Part shown: piece by piece, positions 9,511 to 18,036 of the stretch
How positions within the stretch are numbered: position 1 is the first letter of the stretch
Layout: the number at the start of each line of letters is the position of its first letter
Origin: Xanthomonas bromi
GTDB taxonomy: Bacteria > Pseudomonadota > Gammaproteobacteria > Xanthomonadales > Xanthomonadaceae
Reading direction: 5' to 3'
DNA length: 64,000 bases
NCBI RefSeq assembly: GCF_900092025.1
Contig: NZ_FLTX01000005.1
Coordinates: forward strand, 62,001-126,000
The notes under the pieces: generated by a model
What the model saw: only the letters and a program-made list of their open reading frames with translations
Told to the model about the DNA's origin: nothing
Databases searched by the model: none
Position numbers and translations under genes: made by a program

Positions 9511-10200
9511 TCAGGTCGCCGACGAAAAACGATAGCCCGAGCCACGCACGGTCTGCACCATGTTTTCCAGGCCGAACGGTTCCAGCGTCTTGCGCAGCCG
9601 GCGGATATGCACGTCGATGGTGCGCTCTTCCACATACACGCTGCCGCCCCAGACATGGTCCAGCAGCTGGGTGCGCGTATACACGCGCTCGGGGTGTGTC
9701 ATGAAGAAATGCAGCAGGCGGTATTCGGTCGGGCCGATCGGCACCGGCGCATCGCCGGCAAACACGCGGTGTGCGGCGCCATCGATGCGCAAGCGTCCCA
9801 CCGCCACGCTGCCGTCTTCATCGTCTTCGCGGGTACGCCGCATCACCGCGCGGATGCGGGCCAGCAATTCGCGGGCGGAGAACGGCTTGACCACGTAATC
9901 GTCGACGCCGGCTTCCAGTCCGCCGACGCGGTCGTTCTCTTCACCGCGCGCGGTCAGCATGATGATCGGAATCTCGCGGGTCAGCTGCTCCTTGCGCCAG
10001 CGCCGTGCCAGATCCAGGCCGCTGGTGCCCGGCAGCATCCAGTCCAACAGGATCAGATCTGGCACGCGGTCGGCGATGGCAGTCTGCGCCTCGCGTGCGT
10101 CGCCGGCATGGATGGGCTCGAACTCGCCTTTGCGTAGCGCGAACGCCACCATGTCGCGGATCGCGGGTTCGTCATCGACGATCAGAATGCGTTTCTGCAC
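9511..10200 (-). CDS. phoB: Phosphate regulon response regulator
   Basis: A 229-residue OmpR/PhoB-type regulator. The receiver domain (1-120) shows the acidic pair DDE, the phosphoacceptor aspartate in LILLDWMLPG, the conserved T in MLTARGEE and the K in VKPFS. The C-terminal winged helix (about 130-229) has the PhoB-like recognition region VYTRTQLLDHVWGG...RTIDVHIRRLRK. Start is GTG 10200, which gives the standard QKRILIVDDEP beginning. A good Pho box lies 49-66 bases upstream, so the operon is probably autoregulated. phoR follows in the same direction. Confidence 0.95.
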   Translation of the reverse strand: MQKRILIVDDEPAIRDMVAFALRKGEFEPIHAGDAREAQTAIADRVPDLILLDWMLPGTSGLDLARRWRKEQLTREIPIIMLTARGEENDRVGGLEAGVDDYVVKPFSARELLARIRAVMRRTREDDEDGSVAVGRLRIDGAAHRVFAGDAPVPIGPTEYRLLHFFMTHPERVYTRTQLLDHVWGGSVYVEERTIDVHIRRLRKTLEPFGLENMVQTVRGSGYRFSSAT

Positions 10201-10248
10201 GCGGGGCTTACCGTCTGGTTTTGGTGATCGCCAGTAGACTACGGTTTT

Positions 10249-10266
10249 GTGACTCTAATGTGACAG
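10249..10266 (-). promoter_or_regulatory. Pho box upstream of phoB
   Basis: Read on the minus strand: CTGTCAC-ATTA-GAGTCAC. This is two 7-bp direct half sites separated by 4 A/T bases, the layout of PhoB binding sites (consensus CTGTCAT-N4-CTGTCAT). It is 49 bases upstream of the phoB GTG and points in the same direction. No -35 was searched for exhaustively, since PhoB-activated promoters usually lack one. Confidence 0.75.
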
Positions 10267-10385
10267 GGCTGGCGCCACCTGTGTGACGGAGACAGCTCGG
10301 TAAAGCGAGCTGTGCAGCTCCGGTCGGCAGACAGCCCCTCGACACGCTGCTTCATGGTTGCACCACCTGCAACACGCACCGGCTC

Positions 10386-12032
10386 TCAGCGCTTGGATAA
10401 ATCTGGGTCGCGGATGCCCTGGCGACGCAGCTCCAGGACGGTCGGGGTAATCGCGGCGATGCGGGCGTCCACGCGCGCCCGTGTCACATAGTCGAGATCT
10501 TTCTTCTTCAGCGCTTCCAGCTGAATCAGCGCCTGTTCGGCGCGGCCGTTCAAGAACGCTGCTTCGGCATACGCTTCGCTGGCGCGCAGGCGGTCGCCGG
10601 ACAGCTCGCAGGCACGTGCGTAGCTTTGTTGCAGCAATGGGTCGTCGCTGCTCCGGTGCAGCAGCGGTTCCAGCACCTGGCGCGCGCGCTGGCCGGACTC
10701 CTTGCTGGCCTGCTCGTTGAGCGCGCTCGCGTAGGTCAGTGCCACCGCGCGGTTGTTCGGCAATTGCTTGAGCAGGACATCGAAGCGCGCATTGGCCGCC
10801 TCGCGCTGGCCCACACGCGCCTGCGCCTCGCTCAGACCCAGCGCCAGCCATAGGTTGTCCGGGTGTGCGTCTAACAGACTGGTCAGCTCGGCGACGGGTT
10901 CGCTCGGTCGACCGCCGCTGTTGCGCAGCCGCGCCAGTGCCAGCCCGTAGCGTTGCGCGTCGCTCAAGCCTTGTTTGGCACTGCGGCGCAGGTTTTCGTA
11001 TTCGCGAATGGCCGCATCCGGCGTGGCTGCGCTGAGCACGCGCAGGCGTTCCTTGGCCCAATCGAAGCCCCGCTGGTCGGCACCGTGGCTGAGTGCGTCC
11101 ACCGGCAGCCGCAGCGCGTAGGGCAGCAGCGCGTTGCCGTTGCGGCTCAGCGGCTCCGACAACGACGGGTCGGCGGGGTCCACGCGCTCCTGGCGCGTTC
11201 CGCCCGGCACCGAGGTGGTCAACACCACAGTGTTCTTCTTCATCTGCTCGGCGCGCACCTTGGCTTCGCTGATGCGGGTGACGGTGACCGGGTGGGTCTG
11301 TAGGAAATCCGGCGCGCTGTAGCCGCCTTCGTTGGCGCGCATCGCCACCGACATACGCTCGAAGAAGCCGGCCATGGCATCGACGTCGTAACCGCTGCGC
11401 ACCAACGTGCGGATGCCCAGTCGGTCGGCCTCCGATTCGTTGGAGCGGGTGTAGTCGATCTGCCGCTGCTGCATCAGCCCCATCGCACTGGTGATGGTGG
11501 CCATGGTGGCATCGCCCTTGGAGTTGCCCCCGGCCTGCTGCGCCGCCACCACCGCAGCCAGCATGCCGAGCAGGATCGGGATCTGGTCGCGTTGCGCGCG
11601 CTCCACCCCGCGCAGCACGTGCTGCTGGGTAACGTGGGCGATTTCGTGCGACAGCACCGCCGCCACTTCGTCCTCGCGCTCGGCGGTCAACACCAGCCCG
11701 GCGTTGACCGCGATATAGCCGCCCAGTGTGGCGAACGCATTGATCTGGCGGTCGCGCAGCATGAAAAACGTAAACGGCTGCTGCGGTTGGTCGCTGTTGG
11801 CGCCCAGCCGGGTGCCCATGGTCTGCAGCCAATCGGTGATCAGCGGGTCGTCCAGCACGTAGTCGTAGTTGCGCAACTCGGCCAGCATCATCCGGCCGTA
11901 CTCGGCCTGGCGCGCCGGGGTCAGCAACTCGCCGGCCGACGAGCCGATGTCGGGCAGGCGGTTTTCCTGCGCAGGTGTCACACCCATGGCAACAGCCAGC
12001 GTGAAGGCAGTAGCGAGTGGTAGCAGGCGCAA
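10386..12032 (-). CDS. bepA: Periplasmic M48 metalloprotease with TPR repeats (BepA/YfgC-like)
   Basis: A protein of about 548 residues. A signal peptide (LRLLPLATAFTLAVAMGVTPA) leads into an M48 peptidase domain with the zinc motif HEIAH inside AAVLSHEIAHVTQQHV and a downstream ESEADRLG third-ligand region. The C-terminal half is alpha-helical and TPR-like. In E. coli BepA assists outer membrane protein assembly (LptD, BamA) and degrades stalled substrates. I place the start at TTG 12032 because GGAG sits 6 bases before it and the signal peptide begins there. The frame stays open to 12170, but that would run 34 bases past the ATG at 12121 and into the promoter region of the divergent glutaredoxin gene. 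Confidence 0.88.
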   Translation of the reverse strand: MRLLPLATAFTLAVAMGVTPAQENRLPDIGSSAGELLTPARQAEYGRMMLAELRNYDYVLDDPLITDWLQTMGTRLGANSDQPQQPFTFFMLRDRQINAFATLGGYIAVNAGLVLTAEREDEVAAVLSHEIAHVTQQHVLRGVERAQRDQIPILLGMLAAVVAAQQAGGNSKGDATMATITSAMGLMQQRQIDYTRSNESEADRLGIRTLVRSGYDVDAMAGFFERMSVAMRANEGGYSAPDFLQTHPVTVTRISEAKVRAEQMKKNTVVLTTSVPGGTRQERVDPADPSLSEPLSRNGNALLPYALRLPVDALSHGADQRGFDWAKERLRVLSAATPDAAIREYENLRRSAKQGLSDAQRYGLALARLRNSGGRPSEPVAELTSLLDAHPDNLWLALGLSEAQARVGQREAANARFDVLLKQLPNNRAVALTYASALNEQASKESGQRARQVLEPLLHRSSDDPLLQQSYARACELSGDRLRASEAYAEAAFLNGRAEQALIQLEALKKKDLDYVTRARVDARIAAITPTVLELRRQGIRDPDLSKR

Positions 12033-12180
12033 GGGAGACTCCAGGTGATGCGCGGAGCATGCGGGCAGCGCGGCGCGGTGGCGTGAATCATCGGTTAACC
12101 CACAGTGTTGCGGTGACGACATGGAAATTCCAGTCGCCCGGTACCATGTGTCAGACATCACACCCACCACGGAGTTTCCC

Positions 12181-12489
12181 GTGAGCCAAGACGATACCGA
12201 TCAGCACGCGGCCTCCGATCCGCAGATCACCCTGTATTCCTCCGCCATCTGCCCGTATTGTGTGGCGGCCAAGAACTTCCTCAGGAGCAAGGGCAAGACC
12301 TGGACCGAGGTGCGGATCGATCTGGACCCGGTCGAGCGCGACAAGATGATCGCTCTGGCCAAGCGCACCAGCGTGCCGCAGATCTTCGTCGGCGACGTCC
12401 ATGTGGGCGGCTACGACGACATGATGGCCATGCACCGGGCCGGCAAGCTCGAGTCGTTGTTGGCCGGCAGCGCGGGCGGTCAGGCATGA
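12181..12489 (+). CDS. grxC: Glutaredoxin 3
   Basis: A 102-residue dithiol glutaredoxin. It uses glutathione to reduce protein disulfides and ribonucleotide reductase in the cytoplasm. The active site is CPYC in SAICPYCVAAKNFL, and the conserved TSVPQIFVGDVHVGGYDD carries the cis-proline and glutathione-binding GG. The start is GTG 12181, with GGAG at 12171-12174; an ATG at 12121 would add 20 residues with no family counterpart. The stop overlaps the next ATG (ATGA), so the following AhpD-like gene is translationally coupled, which suggests a shared thiol redox function. Confidence 0.93.
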   Translation: MSQDDTDQHAASDPQITLYSSAICPYCVAAKNFLRSKGKTWTEVRIDLDPVERDKMIALAKRTSVPQIFVGDVHVGGYDDMMAMHRAGKLESLLAGSAGGQA

Positions 12490-12881
12490 GTGGTTCCGAC
12501 GACGGTAGCGCCGATCGCCTGCGCGAGTTCACCGAATTCCGTCAGCGCATGAACCAGCGCATCCTGGCCGAGCCGAACCAGGTGGTGCGACGCTTCTTCG
12601 CGCTGGACACGCAGACCTACCAGGCCGGCGCCCTGGACGTGAAAACCAAGGAACTGCTTGGCCTGGTCGCTTCCATGGTGCTGCGCTGCGACGACTGCAT
12701 CAGCTACCACGTGGCCCAGTGCAAAGAAGCCGGCGTGAGCCGGGAAGAGTTCTTCGAAACCTTCTCGGTCGGCCTGGTGGTCGGCGGCTCCATCGTCATC
12801 CCGCATCTGCGCCGCGCGGTGGATTTCCTCGACCAACTCGAAGGTGGCGCGCAGGCGCCTGCCCAGCACGCCCACGACTGA
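12486..12881 (+). CDS. Carboxymuconolactone decarboxylase / AhpD-like protein
   Basis: A 131-residue helical protein of the CMD family. The central segment MVLRCDDCISYHVAQCKEAGVSREE contains the CxxC (CDDC) plus histidine that AhpD-like thiol peroxidases use for catalysis. Its ATG overlaps the stop codon of the glutaredoxin gene by four bases, so it is probably reduced by or works with that glutaredoxin. True lactone decarboxylase activity is unlikely given the CxxC. Confidence 0.85.
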   Translation: MSGSDDGSADRLREFTEFRQRMNQRILAEPNQVVRRFFALDTQTYQAGALDVKTKELLGLVASMVLRCDDCISYHVAQCKEAGVSREEFFETFSVGLVVGGSIVIPHLRRAVDFLDQLEGGAQAPAQHAHD

Positions 12882-12898
12882 GTGTGGTGCTGACGCAC

Positions 12899-12920
12899 GG
12901 GAGTGGGGATTGGGGATTCG
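12899..12920. repeat. Half copy of the GGGATT intergenic repeat
   Basis: The stretch GGGAGTGGGGATTGGGGATT matches the left arm of the repeats near recR and hinT. No right arm is present here. Confidence 0.55.
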
Positions 12921-12936
12921 TACAAGCGAGCAAGAC

Positions 12937-12966
12937 ACGCGCCGCCCAATGAGGCGGCGCGTTTCG
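12937..12966 (+). terminator. Intrinsic terminator of the grxC-AhpD unit
   Basis: Perfect 10-bp stem ACGCGCCGCC / GGCGGCGCGT (12937-12946 and 12953-12962) with a 6-base loop, followed by T-rich TTCGTTTG. Confidence 0.8.
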
Positions 12967-13142
12967 TTTGGGCGCCGGGGGCTCTTGGAGGGTTACCAAG
13001 ACATAGCGGGCAGTCGTCAGGCGGTGTGGGCGGCACGCAGGAACCGCAGTGCACGGAGGACGGACACATGCCGATTCCGAGCACCGGCTGCGGTAGCCTG
13101 GCCGCGCAGTCGTTTGATGGTGGCCCTTAGACCAAGGTCGGT

Positions 13143-13172
13143 TTGGGCGCCTTCACCGGCATCGGGCATAAT
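13143..13172 (+). promoter_or_regulatory. Candidate sigma-70 promoter for isocitrate dehydrogenase
   Basis: TTGGGC (13143-13148), an 18-base spacer and CATAAT (13167-13172), 77 bases upstream of the ATG. The -10 fits well and the -35 is moderate. Confidence 0.4.
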
Positions 13173-13249
13173 TCCCGGTGAAACCTCATTGCGCCGATCT
13201 GCCGGGTTGACGGCTGGCGCTCCCCCCTCAAGTTCGGAAACCCAACGTT

Positions 13250-14257
13250 ATGACGCAGACAATCACGGTCATCCGCGGCGACGGTATTGGCCCGGAGATC
13301 ATGGATGCCACGCTGTTCGTGCTCGACGCGCTGCAAGCTGGCCTGACCTACGAGTACGCCGACGCCGGCCTGGTCGCGCTGGAAAAGCACGGCGATCTGC
13401 TGCCCGAGTCCACCCTGGCCTCGATCACCAAGAACAAGGTGGCGCTGAAAAGCCCGCTGACCACACCGGTCGGCGAGGGCTTCAGTTCGATCAACGTCGC
13501 CATGCGTCGCAAGTTCGACCTGTACGCCAACGTGCGTCCGGCCAAGTCGTTCCCGAACACCAAGTCGCGTTTCGCCGACGGCGTGGACCTGATCACGGTG
13601 CGCGAGAACACCGAAGGCGCCTACCTGAGCGAAGGCCAGACCGTGTCCGAGGATGGCGAGACCGCGTTCTCCGGCACCCGGATCACCCGCAAGGGCTCCG
13701 AGCGCATCGTGCGCTACGCCTTCGACCTGGCACGCGCCACCGGCCGCAAGAAGGTCACTGCGGTGCACAAGGCCAACATCATCAAGTCGACCTCGGGCCT
13801 GTTCCTGAAAGTTGCGCGCGATGTCGCCGCGCAATACCCGGAAATCGAATTCCAGGAAATGATCGTCGACAACACCTGCATGCAGCTGGTGATGCGTCCG
13901 GAGCAGTTCGACATCATCGTGACCACCAACCTGTTCGGCGACATCATCTCCGACCTGTGCGCTGGTCTGGTCGGCGGCCTGGGATTGGCTCCGGGTGCCA
14001 ACATCGGTCTGGACGCGGCGATCTTCGAAGCCGTGCACGGCTCGGCGCCGGACATCGCAGGGCAGGGCAAGGCCAACCCGTGCGCACTGCTGCTGGGCGC
14101 CGCGCAGATGCTGGACCACATCGGCCAGCCGCAGAACGCCGAGCGCCTGCGCGAAGCCATCGTGGCTACCCTGGAAGCCAAGGACTCGCTGACTCCCGAC
14201 CTGGGCGGCACCGGCAACACCATGGGCTTCGCCAAGGCCATCGCCAGCCGTCTTTGA
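13250..14257 (+). CDS. NAD-dependent isocitrate dehydrogenase (IDH/IPMDH family)
   Basis: A 335-residue beta-decarboxylating dehydrogenase. Family marks: GDGIGPEIM near the start, the substrate loop GEGFSSINVAMRRKFDLYANVRPAKS with the serine and arginines that bind isocitrate, the catalytic Lys in VHKANIIKST, the metal aspartates in TTNLFGDIISDLCAGL, and HGSAPDIAGQGKANP in the NAD-binding region. The substrate loop favours isocitrate (or homoisocitrate) over isopropylmalate, whose enzymes carry an LRRxLxL pattern. It is monocistronic, with a strong terminator right after it. The exact cofactor and substrate need biochemistry, so no gene symbol is given. Confidence 0.88.
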   Translation: MTQTITVIRGDGIGPEIMDATLFVLDALQAGLTYEYADAGLVALEKHGDLLPESTLASITKNKVALKSPLTTPVGEGFSSINVAMRRKFDLYANVRPAKSFPNTKSRFADGVDLITVRENTEGAYLSEGQTVSEDGETAFSGTRITRKGSERIVRYAFDLARATGRKKVTAVHKANIIKSTSGLFLKVARDVAAQYPEIEFQEMIVDNTCMQLVMRPEQFDIIVTTNLFGDIISDLCAGLVGGLGLAPGANIGLDAAIFEAVHGSAPDIAGQGKANPCALLLGAAQMLDHIGQPQNAERLREAIVATLEAKDSLTPDLGGTGNTMGFAKAIASRL

Positions 14258-14277
14258 GCACACTGGTTGATCGCACA

Positions 14278-14311
14278 AAAAGAAAAGGGCGCCTAGGCGC
14301 CCTTTTCTTTT
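14278..14311. terminator. Bidirectional terminator between IDH and the BI-1-like gene
   Basis: A perfect 34-base palindrome centred on CCTAGG, with AAAAGAAAAGGGCGCC on one side and its complement on the other. It gives a GC stem followed by a T-rich tail on both strands and can serve both convergent genes. Confidence 0.9.
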
Positions 14312-14344
14312 GCTCAAAATCCGGATGGCCGGGGGACTGCTCTT

Positions 14345-14370
14345 GCGATTCCCCAATCCCGATTCCCCGC
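14345..14370. repeat. Half copy of the GGGATT intergenic repeat
   Basis: GCGATTCCCCAATCCCGATT (14345-14364) continuing into CCCCGC is the same right arm as in the recR and hinT repeats. It abuts the stop codon of the BI-1-like gene. Confidence 0.65.
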
Positions 14371-15132
14371 TTAATTGCGCGACTGCAGCTTCGACAGCAA
14401 ACGCAGGAACTCGATGTACAGCCACACCAACGTCACCATCAGGCCGAACGCGCCGTACCACTCCATGTGCTTGGGAGCGCCCTGTTCGACGCCGCTTTCG
14501 ATGAAGTCGAAGTCCAGCACCAGGTTCAAGGCCGCCACCACCACCACGAACAGGCTGAAACCGATGCCGATCAGGCCCGAATCGTGGATGAAGGGGATGC
14601 GCACGTCAAAGAAGCCCAGCACGATGGTGGCCAGATACACCAGCGCGATACCGCCGGTGGCCGCGACCACGCCAAGCTTGAAGTTCTCGGTGGCCTTGAT
14701 CATGCCGCTGCGATAGGCGAACAGCAGCGCGAACATCGTACCGAAGGTCAGCAGCACCGCCTGGAACACGATGCCGTTGAAACGTGCCTCATAGACCGCC
14801 GAGATCGACCCGAGGAAGAAGCCTTCCACCAACGCATACAGCGGCGCAGTGACCGGTGCCCAGGTGGGCTTGAAGCTGGTGGCCAGTGCGAACACCAAGC
14901 CACCGATCGCACCGGCGATCATGTACAGGCGCGCGGCAGGTAGTGGCATACCGTCGGCACCGATCGATTGCGACCAAGCGAAAGCGGCCGTGACCACCGC
15001 CATCAGCAACAGCGCACCGGTCTTGTTGACCGTGCCGTTGAGGGTCATCGCCTGACCGTCGCGGGTGACCACCGAGCCGGAGCCAGAGTCGAGGAATGTG
15101 GATTCCCGAAGAGCCGGGTTACCGCTACGCAT
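14371..15132 (-). CDS. Bax inhibitor-1/YccA-like membrane protein
   Basis: A 253-residue integral membrane protein with about seven hydrophobic segments starting near residue 38 (NKTGALLLMAVVTAAFAWSQ). The middle has the family-like LYALVEGFFLGSISAVYEARFNGIVFQAVLLTFGT, and the C-terminus ends in FLRLLSKLQSRN with an aspartate-bearing last helix region (LVLDFDFIE). The subgroup resembles YbhL/YccA and the DUF1112-type proteins; these are thought to be ion channels or protease modulators. ATG 15132 has GGAG 7 bases upstream. Converges with the IDH gene across a shared terminator. Confidence 0.88.
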   Translation of the reverse strand: MRSGNPALRESTFLDSGSGSVVTRDGQAMTLNGTVNKTGALLLMAVVTAAFAWSQSIGADGMPLPAARLYMIAGAIGGLVFALATSFKPTWAPVTAPLYALVEGFFLGSISAVYEARFNGIVFQAVLLTFGTMFALLFAYRSGMIKATENFKLGVVAATGGIALVYLATIVLGFFDVRIPFIHDSGLIGIGFSLFVVVVAALNLVLDFDFIESGVEQGAPKHMEWYGAFGLMVTLVWLYIEFLRLLSKLQSRN

Positions 15133-15215
15133 GCGTGTTCTCCATGAAAGTTGTGCTCACCGTACTGGCGAGCGTTGTTGCGAGGATAGCTGATCGCCCG
15201 ATTTACACAGAATGA

Positions 15216-15244
15216 TTGACAGCGCGTCCAATCGTTCCCAAAAT
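15216..15244 (+). promoter_or_regulatory. Sigma-70 promoter of the tRNA cluster
   Basis: TTGACA (15216-15221), a 17-base spacer and CAAAAT (15239-15244), about 40 bases before tRNA-Pro. A perfect consensus -35 fits a strongly expressed stable RNA unit. Confidence 0.7.
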
Positions 15245-15282
15245 AGCCGACCTTTCCAGCCTTCGGGATTGAAAGGTCCCGC

Positions 15283-15359
15283 CGGGGTATAGCGCAGTCT
15301 GGTAGCGCGCCTGCTTTGGGAGCAGGATGTCGGGGGTTCGAATCCCTCTACCCCGACCA
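15283..15359 (+). tRNA. tRNA-Pro (anticodon TGG)
   Basis: 77 bases. The acceptor CGGGGTA pairs with TACCCCG, the anticodon stem CCTGC/GCAGG encloses TTTGGGA with TGG at 15317-15319, and CCA is encoded (15357-15359). First of four tRNAs in a row. Confidence 0.95.
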
Positions 15360-15401
15360 TTCCGAGCTCCTAGCGGCGTGGGAATGCGAAGTTCGGTCCG
15401 G

Positions 15402-15478
15402 GCGCCCGTAGCTCAACCGGATAGAGCACCGGCCTTCTAAGCCGGCGGTTACAGGTTCGAGTCCTGTCGGGCGCGCCA
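15402..15478 (+). tRNA. tRNA-Arg (anticodon TCT)
   Basis: 77 bases. The acceptor GCGCCCG pairs with CGGGCGC, the anticodon loop CTTCTAA has TCT at 15436-15438, and CCA is encoded. Confidence 0.95.
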
Positions 15479-15510
15479 TCGGCGGTACGGTAGGAAGCAG
15501 GTTTTCAGTG

Positions 15511-15587
15511 GTGGCTGTAGCTCAGCTGGTTAGAGTACTGGATTGTGATTCCAGATGTCGGGGGTTCGAGTCCCCTCAGCCACCCCA
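15511..15587 (+). tRNA. tRNA-His (anticodon GTG)
   Basis: The acceptor GTGGCTG pairs with CAGCCAC. The base before it (15510) is G and the discriminator position is C (15584), so the extra G-1:C73 pair typical of tRNA-His is available. The anticodon loop TTGTGAT carries GTG, and CCA is encoded. Confidence 0.95.
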
Positions 15588-15680
15588 CTGATCACACGCG
15601 ATTGTTGGAATGTTCGACCCGATGTATCACCGGGTGTTGCAACCAAGCAAAAATGCGCATACAATGTGCGACCAGTTTCA

Positions 15681-15756
15681 GGGCCGTTAGCTCAGTTGGT
15701 AGAGCAGTTGACTCTTAATCAATAGGTCCAAGGTTCGAATCCTTGACGGCCCACCA
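15681..15756 (+). tRNA. tRNA-Lys (anticodon CTT)
   Basis: 76 bases. The acceptor GGGCCGT pairs with ACGGCCC, the anticodon loop CTCTTAA has CTT at 15714-15716, and CCA is encoded. Last gene of the cluster. Confidence 0.95.
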
Positions 15757-15759
15757 AAT

Positions 15760-15798
15760 AAAAGCACTTAGGCAACTGTCTAGGTGCTTTTCTTTTTT
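15760..15798 (+). terminator. Terminator of the Pro-Arg-His-Lys tRNA cluster
   Basis: AAAAGCACTTAG (15760-15771) pairs with CTAGGTGCTTTT (15780-15791) with one G-T pair, followed by CTTTTTT. Confidence 0.9.
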
Positions 15799-16186
15799 CC
15801 GGCATTCAAAACAGAAGGGCGCGCGTTGTGCTTGCTGTAGACGAGTCAGGCCAGCGATAGATCTGTGTTGCGATGTCGCTGCAGTGTGGCGATATCGCCT
15901 GCATCGCAGATGCGTGGACATGGTCTCGCGCAGATGGCTTTCTCAAGCATTTCTCAGGCAAGTATCTACGCCGGAATGCTTGTTCTACGCGCGCTTCTCG
16001 CAGGCATTGGCACGGTTCCAATTCTGACCAGATCACCAGTCACGCCAAGAGCACCACGTTGCGCCATTTCGGCGCCACGTCACGACGGATAGTCAGGCCA
16101 TCGTGCTGCATGCCTTGCGCAATCTGCGAGCAGTGCAGAAATCAGCCATGTCACGCACACTTACGCAAGGCCACCAACGCAACCGT
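15799..16186. other. Intergenic region without a visible gene
   Basis: About 390 bases between the tRNA terminator and the converging histidine kinase gene. Short open frames exist on both strands without ribosome sites or recognisable motifs. I see no repeat or RNA structure worth naming. Confidence 0.5.
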
Positions 16187-17455
16187 CTAGCTTTGCTGCA
16201 GGCGCGGAAATGCCAGCACGAAGCGTGCGCCCTGGCCCGGGCCCGAGGTGACTCCCACAAAGCCTCCCGCCTGGCGCACCGCGCTATAGACCTGCGCCAA
16301 TCCCAGGCCGGCGCCCTTATCCGCGTGCTTGGTGGTGAAGTAAGCCTCGAACAAGCGCGCCTGTACCGTGCTGTCCATGCCGTGCCCGGTATCGGCGACG
16401 GCGATGGTCATGTAATGCCCTGCCGGTTTTGTCAGCTGCGCGTCTTCTTCGTTGACGAAGGTTTCGCCGGTTTCCACGCTGATAGTGTCGCCGCTGGCGC
16501 AGGCATCGCGCGCATTGATCACCAGATTCAGGATGGCGCGCTCCACGGTGTGACGGTCGACCATGGCGCAACATCCGCCCTCTGCGGTGCGAAGCTGCAA
16601 GCGCAGCTCTGCGCCGACAACCTGTTCCAGCAGCGGACCGAGCTGTTCTGCCAGTTCGGCCAGGTCCACCGCTTCGGGGCTGTAGGGGTATTGGCGCGAG
16701 AAACCAACCAGGCGCTGCGCCATCACCGAGCCGTGCTGAAGTGCGGCATCGGCCACACTTAGCAGCTTGGCGTCGTGCCTGTCGATCTGCGCACGCTGCA
16801 CGACCAGGTCGATCGCCGATGTGGCTGCCTGCAGCACGTTGTTCAAATCATGGACCACCCCGGCCAGCAGTTGTCCCACCGCTTCGCCTTTCTGCGCCTG
16901 CTCGGAGATCTTTTCGGCGGCGTCCTGTGCGGCGCGCGCAATGTCCAGATCGCCTTCGATGCGCTCACGCAGGTCGCGCAAGCTGTGCAGCTCGGTCGAC
17001 AGAGAATGTTCGCGTGCGCGCGCCAGCATCAGGGCGCTGGTGGAAAAGGCGCGCTCTGCCACCAGGGTGCTGTCCAGGGTATGAAAGGCTGACTCCAGCG
17101 CGCGGCGGTCGGGGACGTTCCTGCTGACCGCCAAGACCGCCTCGACGTTGCCTTGCTCGTCGAACAACGGGCTGGTGACGACCTGCCAGGTCTGGCGCAC
17201 GCCGGCCAGGTTCACGCAGATGGCTTCAAATTCATGGATTGCGCCTTTCGCCGACTCGGCCATGGCCACATCCACCGCGTTGGCGGCTTCGCTCGGCCAG
17301 AGCTCGCGCCAGGGTCGGGCGATCACTTGATCTGCAGATGTGGCGCCAAGTCCGGCCAGCCCATTGACGTTGACCGACGTAATCCGCCCCTCAAGATCGA
17401 TTTCTTTGATGCAATCGCGCGACAGTGCCACGATCTGGCGATATCGGTCTCTCAT
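16187..17455 (-). CDS. Orphan PAS-domain sensor histidine kinase
   Basis: A 422-residue cytoplasmic kinase with no transmembrane segment. An N-terminal PAS domain (about 1-115, from YRQIVALSRDCIKEIDLEGRI to VSRNVPDRRA) is followed by a helical linker, a histidine box of the VVHDLNNVLQ type (H at the HDLNN) and an HATPase with N-box NLVINARDAC, G1 VADTGHGMD and G2 GAGLGLAQVYSAVRQAGG. This HDxxN layout is typical of kinases that often carry receiver domains, but no receiver is attached and no response regulator gene is adjacent. Its partner must be elsewhere in the genome. Confidence 0.88.
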   Translation of the reverse strand: MRDRYRQIVALSRDCIKEIDLEGRITSVNVNGLAGLGATSADQVIARPWRELWPSEAANAVDVAMAESAKGAIHEFEAICVNLAGVRQTWQVVTSPLFDEQGNVEAVLAVSRNVPDRRALESAFHTLDSTLVAERAFSTSALMLARAREHSLSTELHSLRDLRERIEGDLDIARAAQDAAEKISEQAQKGEAVGQLLAGVVHDLNNVLQAATSAIDLVVQRAQIDRHDAKLLSVADAALQHGSVMAQRLVGFSRQYPYSPEAVDLAELAEQLGPLLEQVVGAELRLQLRTAEGGCCAMVDRHTVERAILNLVINARDACASGDTISVETGETFVNEEDAQLTKPAGHYMTIAVADTGHGMDSTVQARLFEAYFTTKHADKGAGLGLAQVYSAVRQAGGFVGVTSGPGQGARFVLAFPRLQQS

Positions 17456-17701
17456 CGCGACTGCTGCCCCTCAACTGAAATTAACGGAATTTTCGCAAAT
17501 CCTTCTGCTGAGATGTCCATCCAGAAAGTAAGAGCTTGGTCTGGATTCAGCCGGAGGGTTCATTCTTCACGCTCTCGCACGGCGTGGAGTCTCCAATCCG
17601 CTGGTGAAGCAGCGCCGTCGTAGGAAGCTCCGCCACCCTGGTGATACGCAACAGCCAATTGCAACGCTTTTTCTTTGCGGGCATCCCTGCAACAATACCT
17701 G

Positions 17702-17837
<136 letters not shown>

Positions 17838-18036
17838 ATGCAGTGCGGCCGTGAGTGCTCCGGCCGCTGCAGCTTCTGCAAGCCGGCTTCACGCTGCGGA
17901 CGTTATTGCGCGCGTCCCGCTGGTAGCCGCCACCGTTATCGGCGAAACTACAAGGCTCGGCGGCATTCTCGCCATCCGTCAACCCGCATCTTCCATCTCG
18001 TGCCGACGCTGTGCGCTGTCGGTGGCAGGAGTCAAC

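Larger units (their letters stand above)
12882..13249. other. Intergenic region: repeat, terminator, then promoter
   Basis: This 368-base gap holds half of an intergenic repeat (12899-12920), a strong terminator (12937-12966) and a promoter-like pair before the isocitrate dehydrogenase gene (13143-13172). I see no gene in it. Confidence 0.6.

Noticed and set aside
12033-12170. N-terminal extension of bepA
   Set aside because: It would run past the ATG at 12121 into the promoter region of the divergent glutaredoxin gene, and the signal peptide starts at the TTG at 12032 with a good ribosome site.
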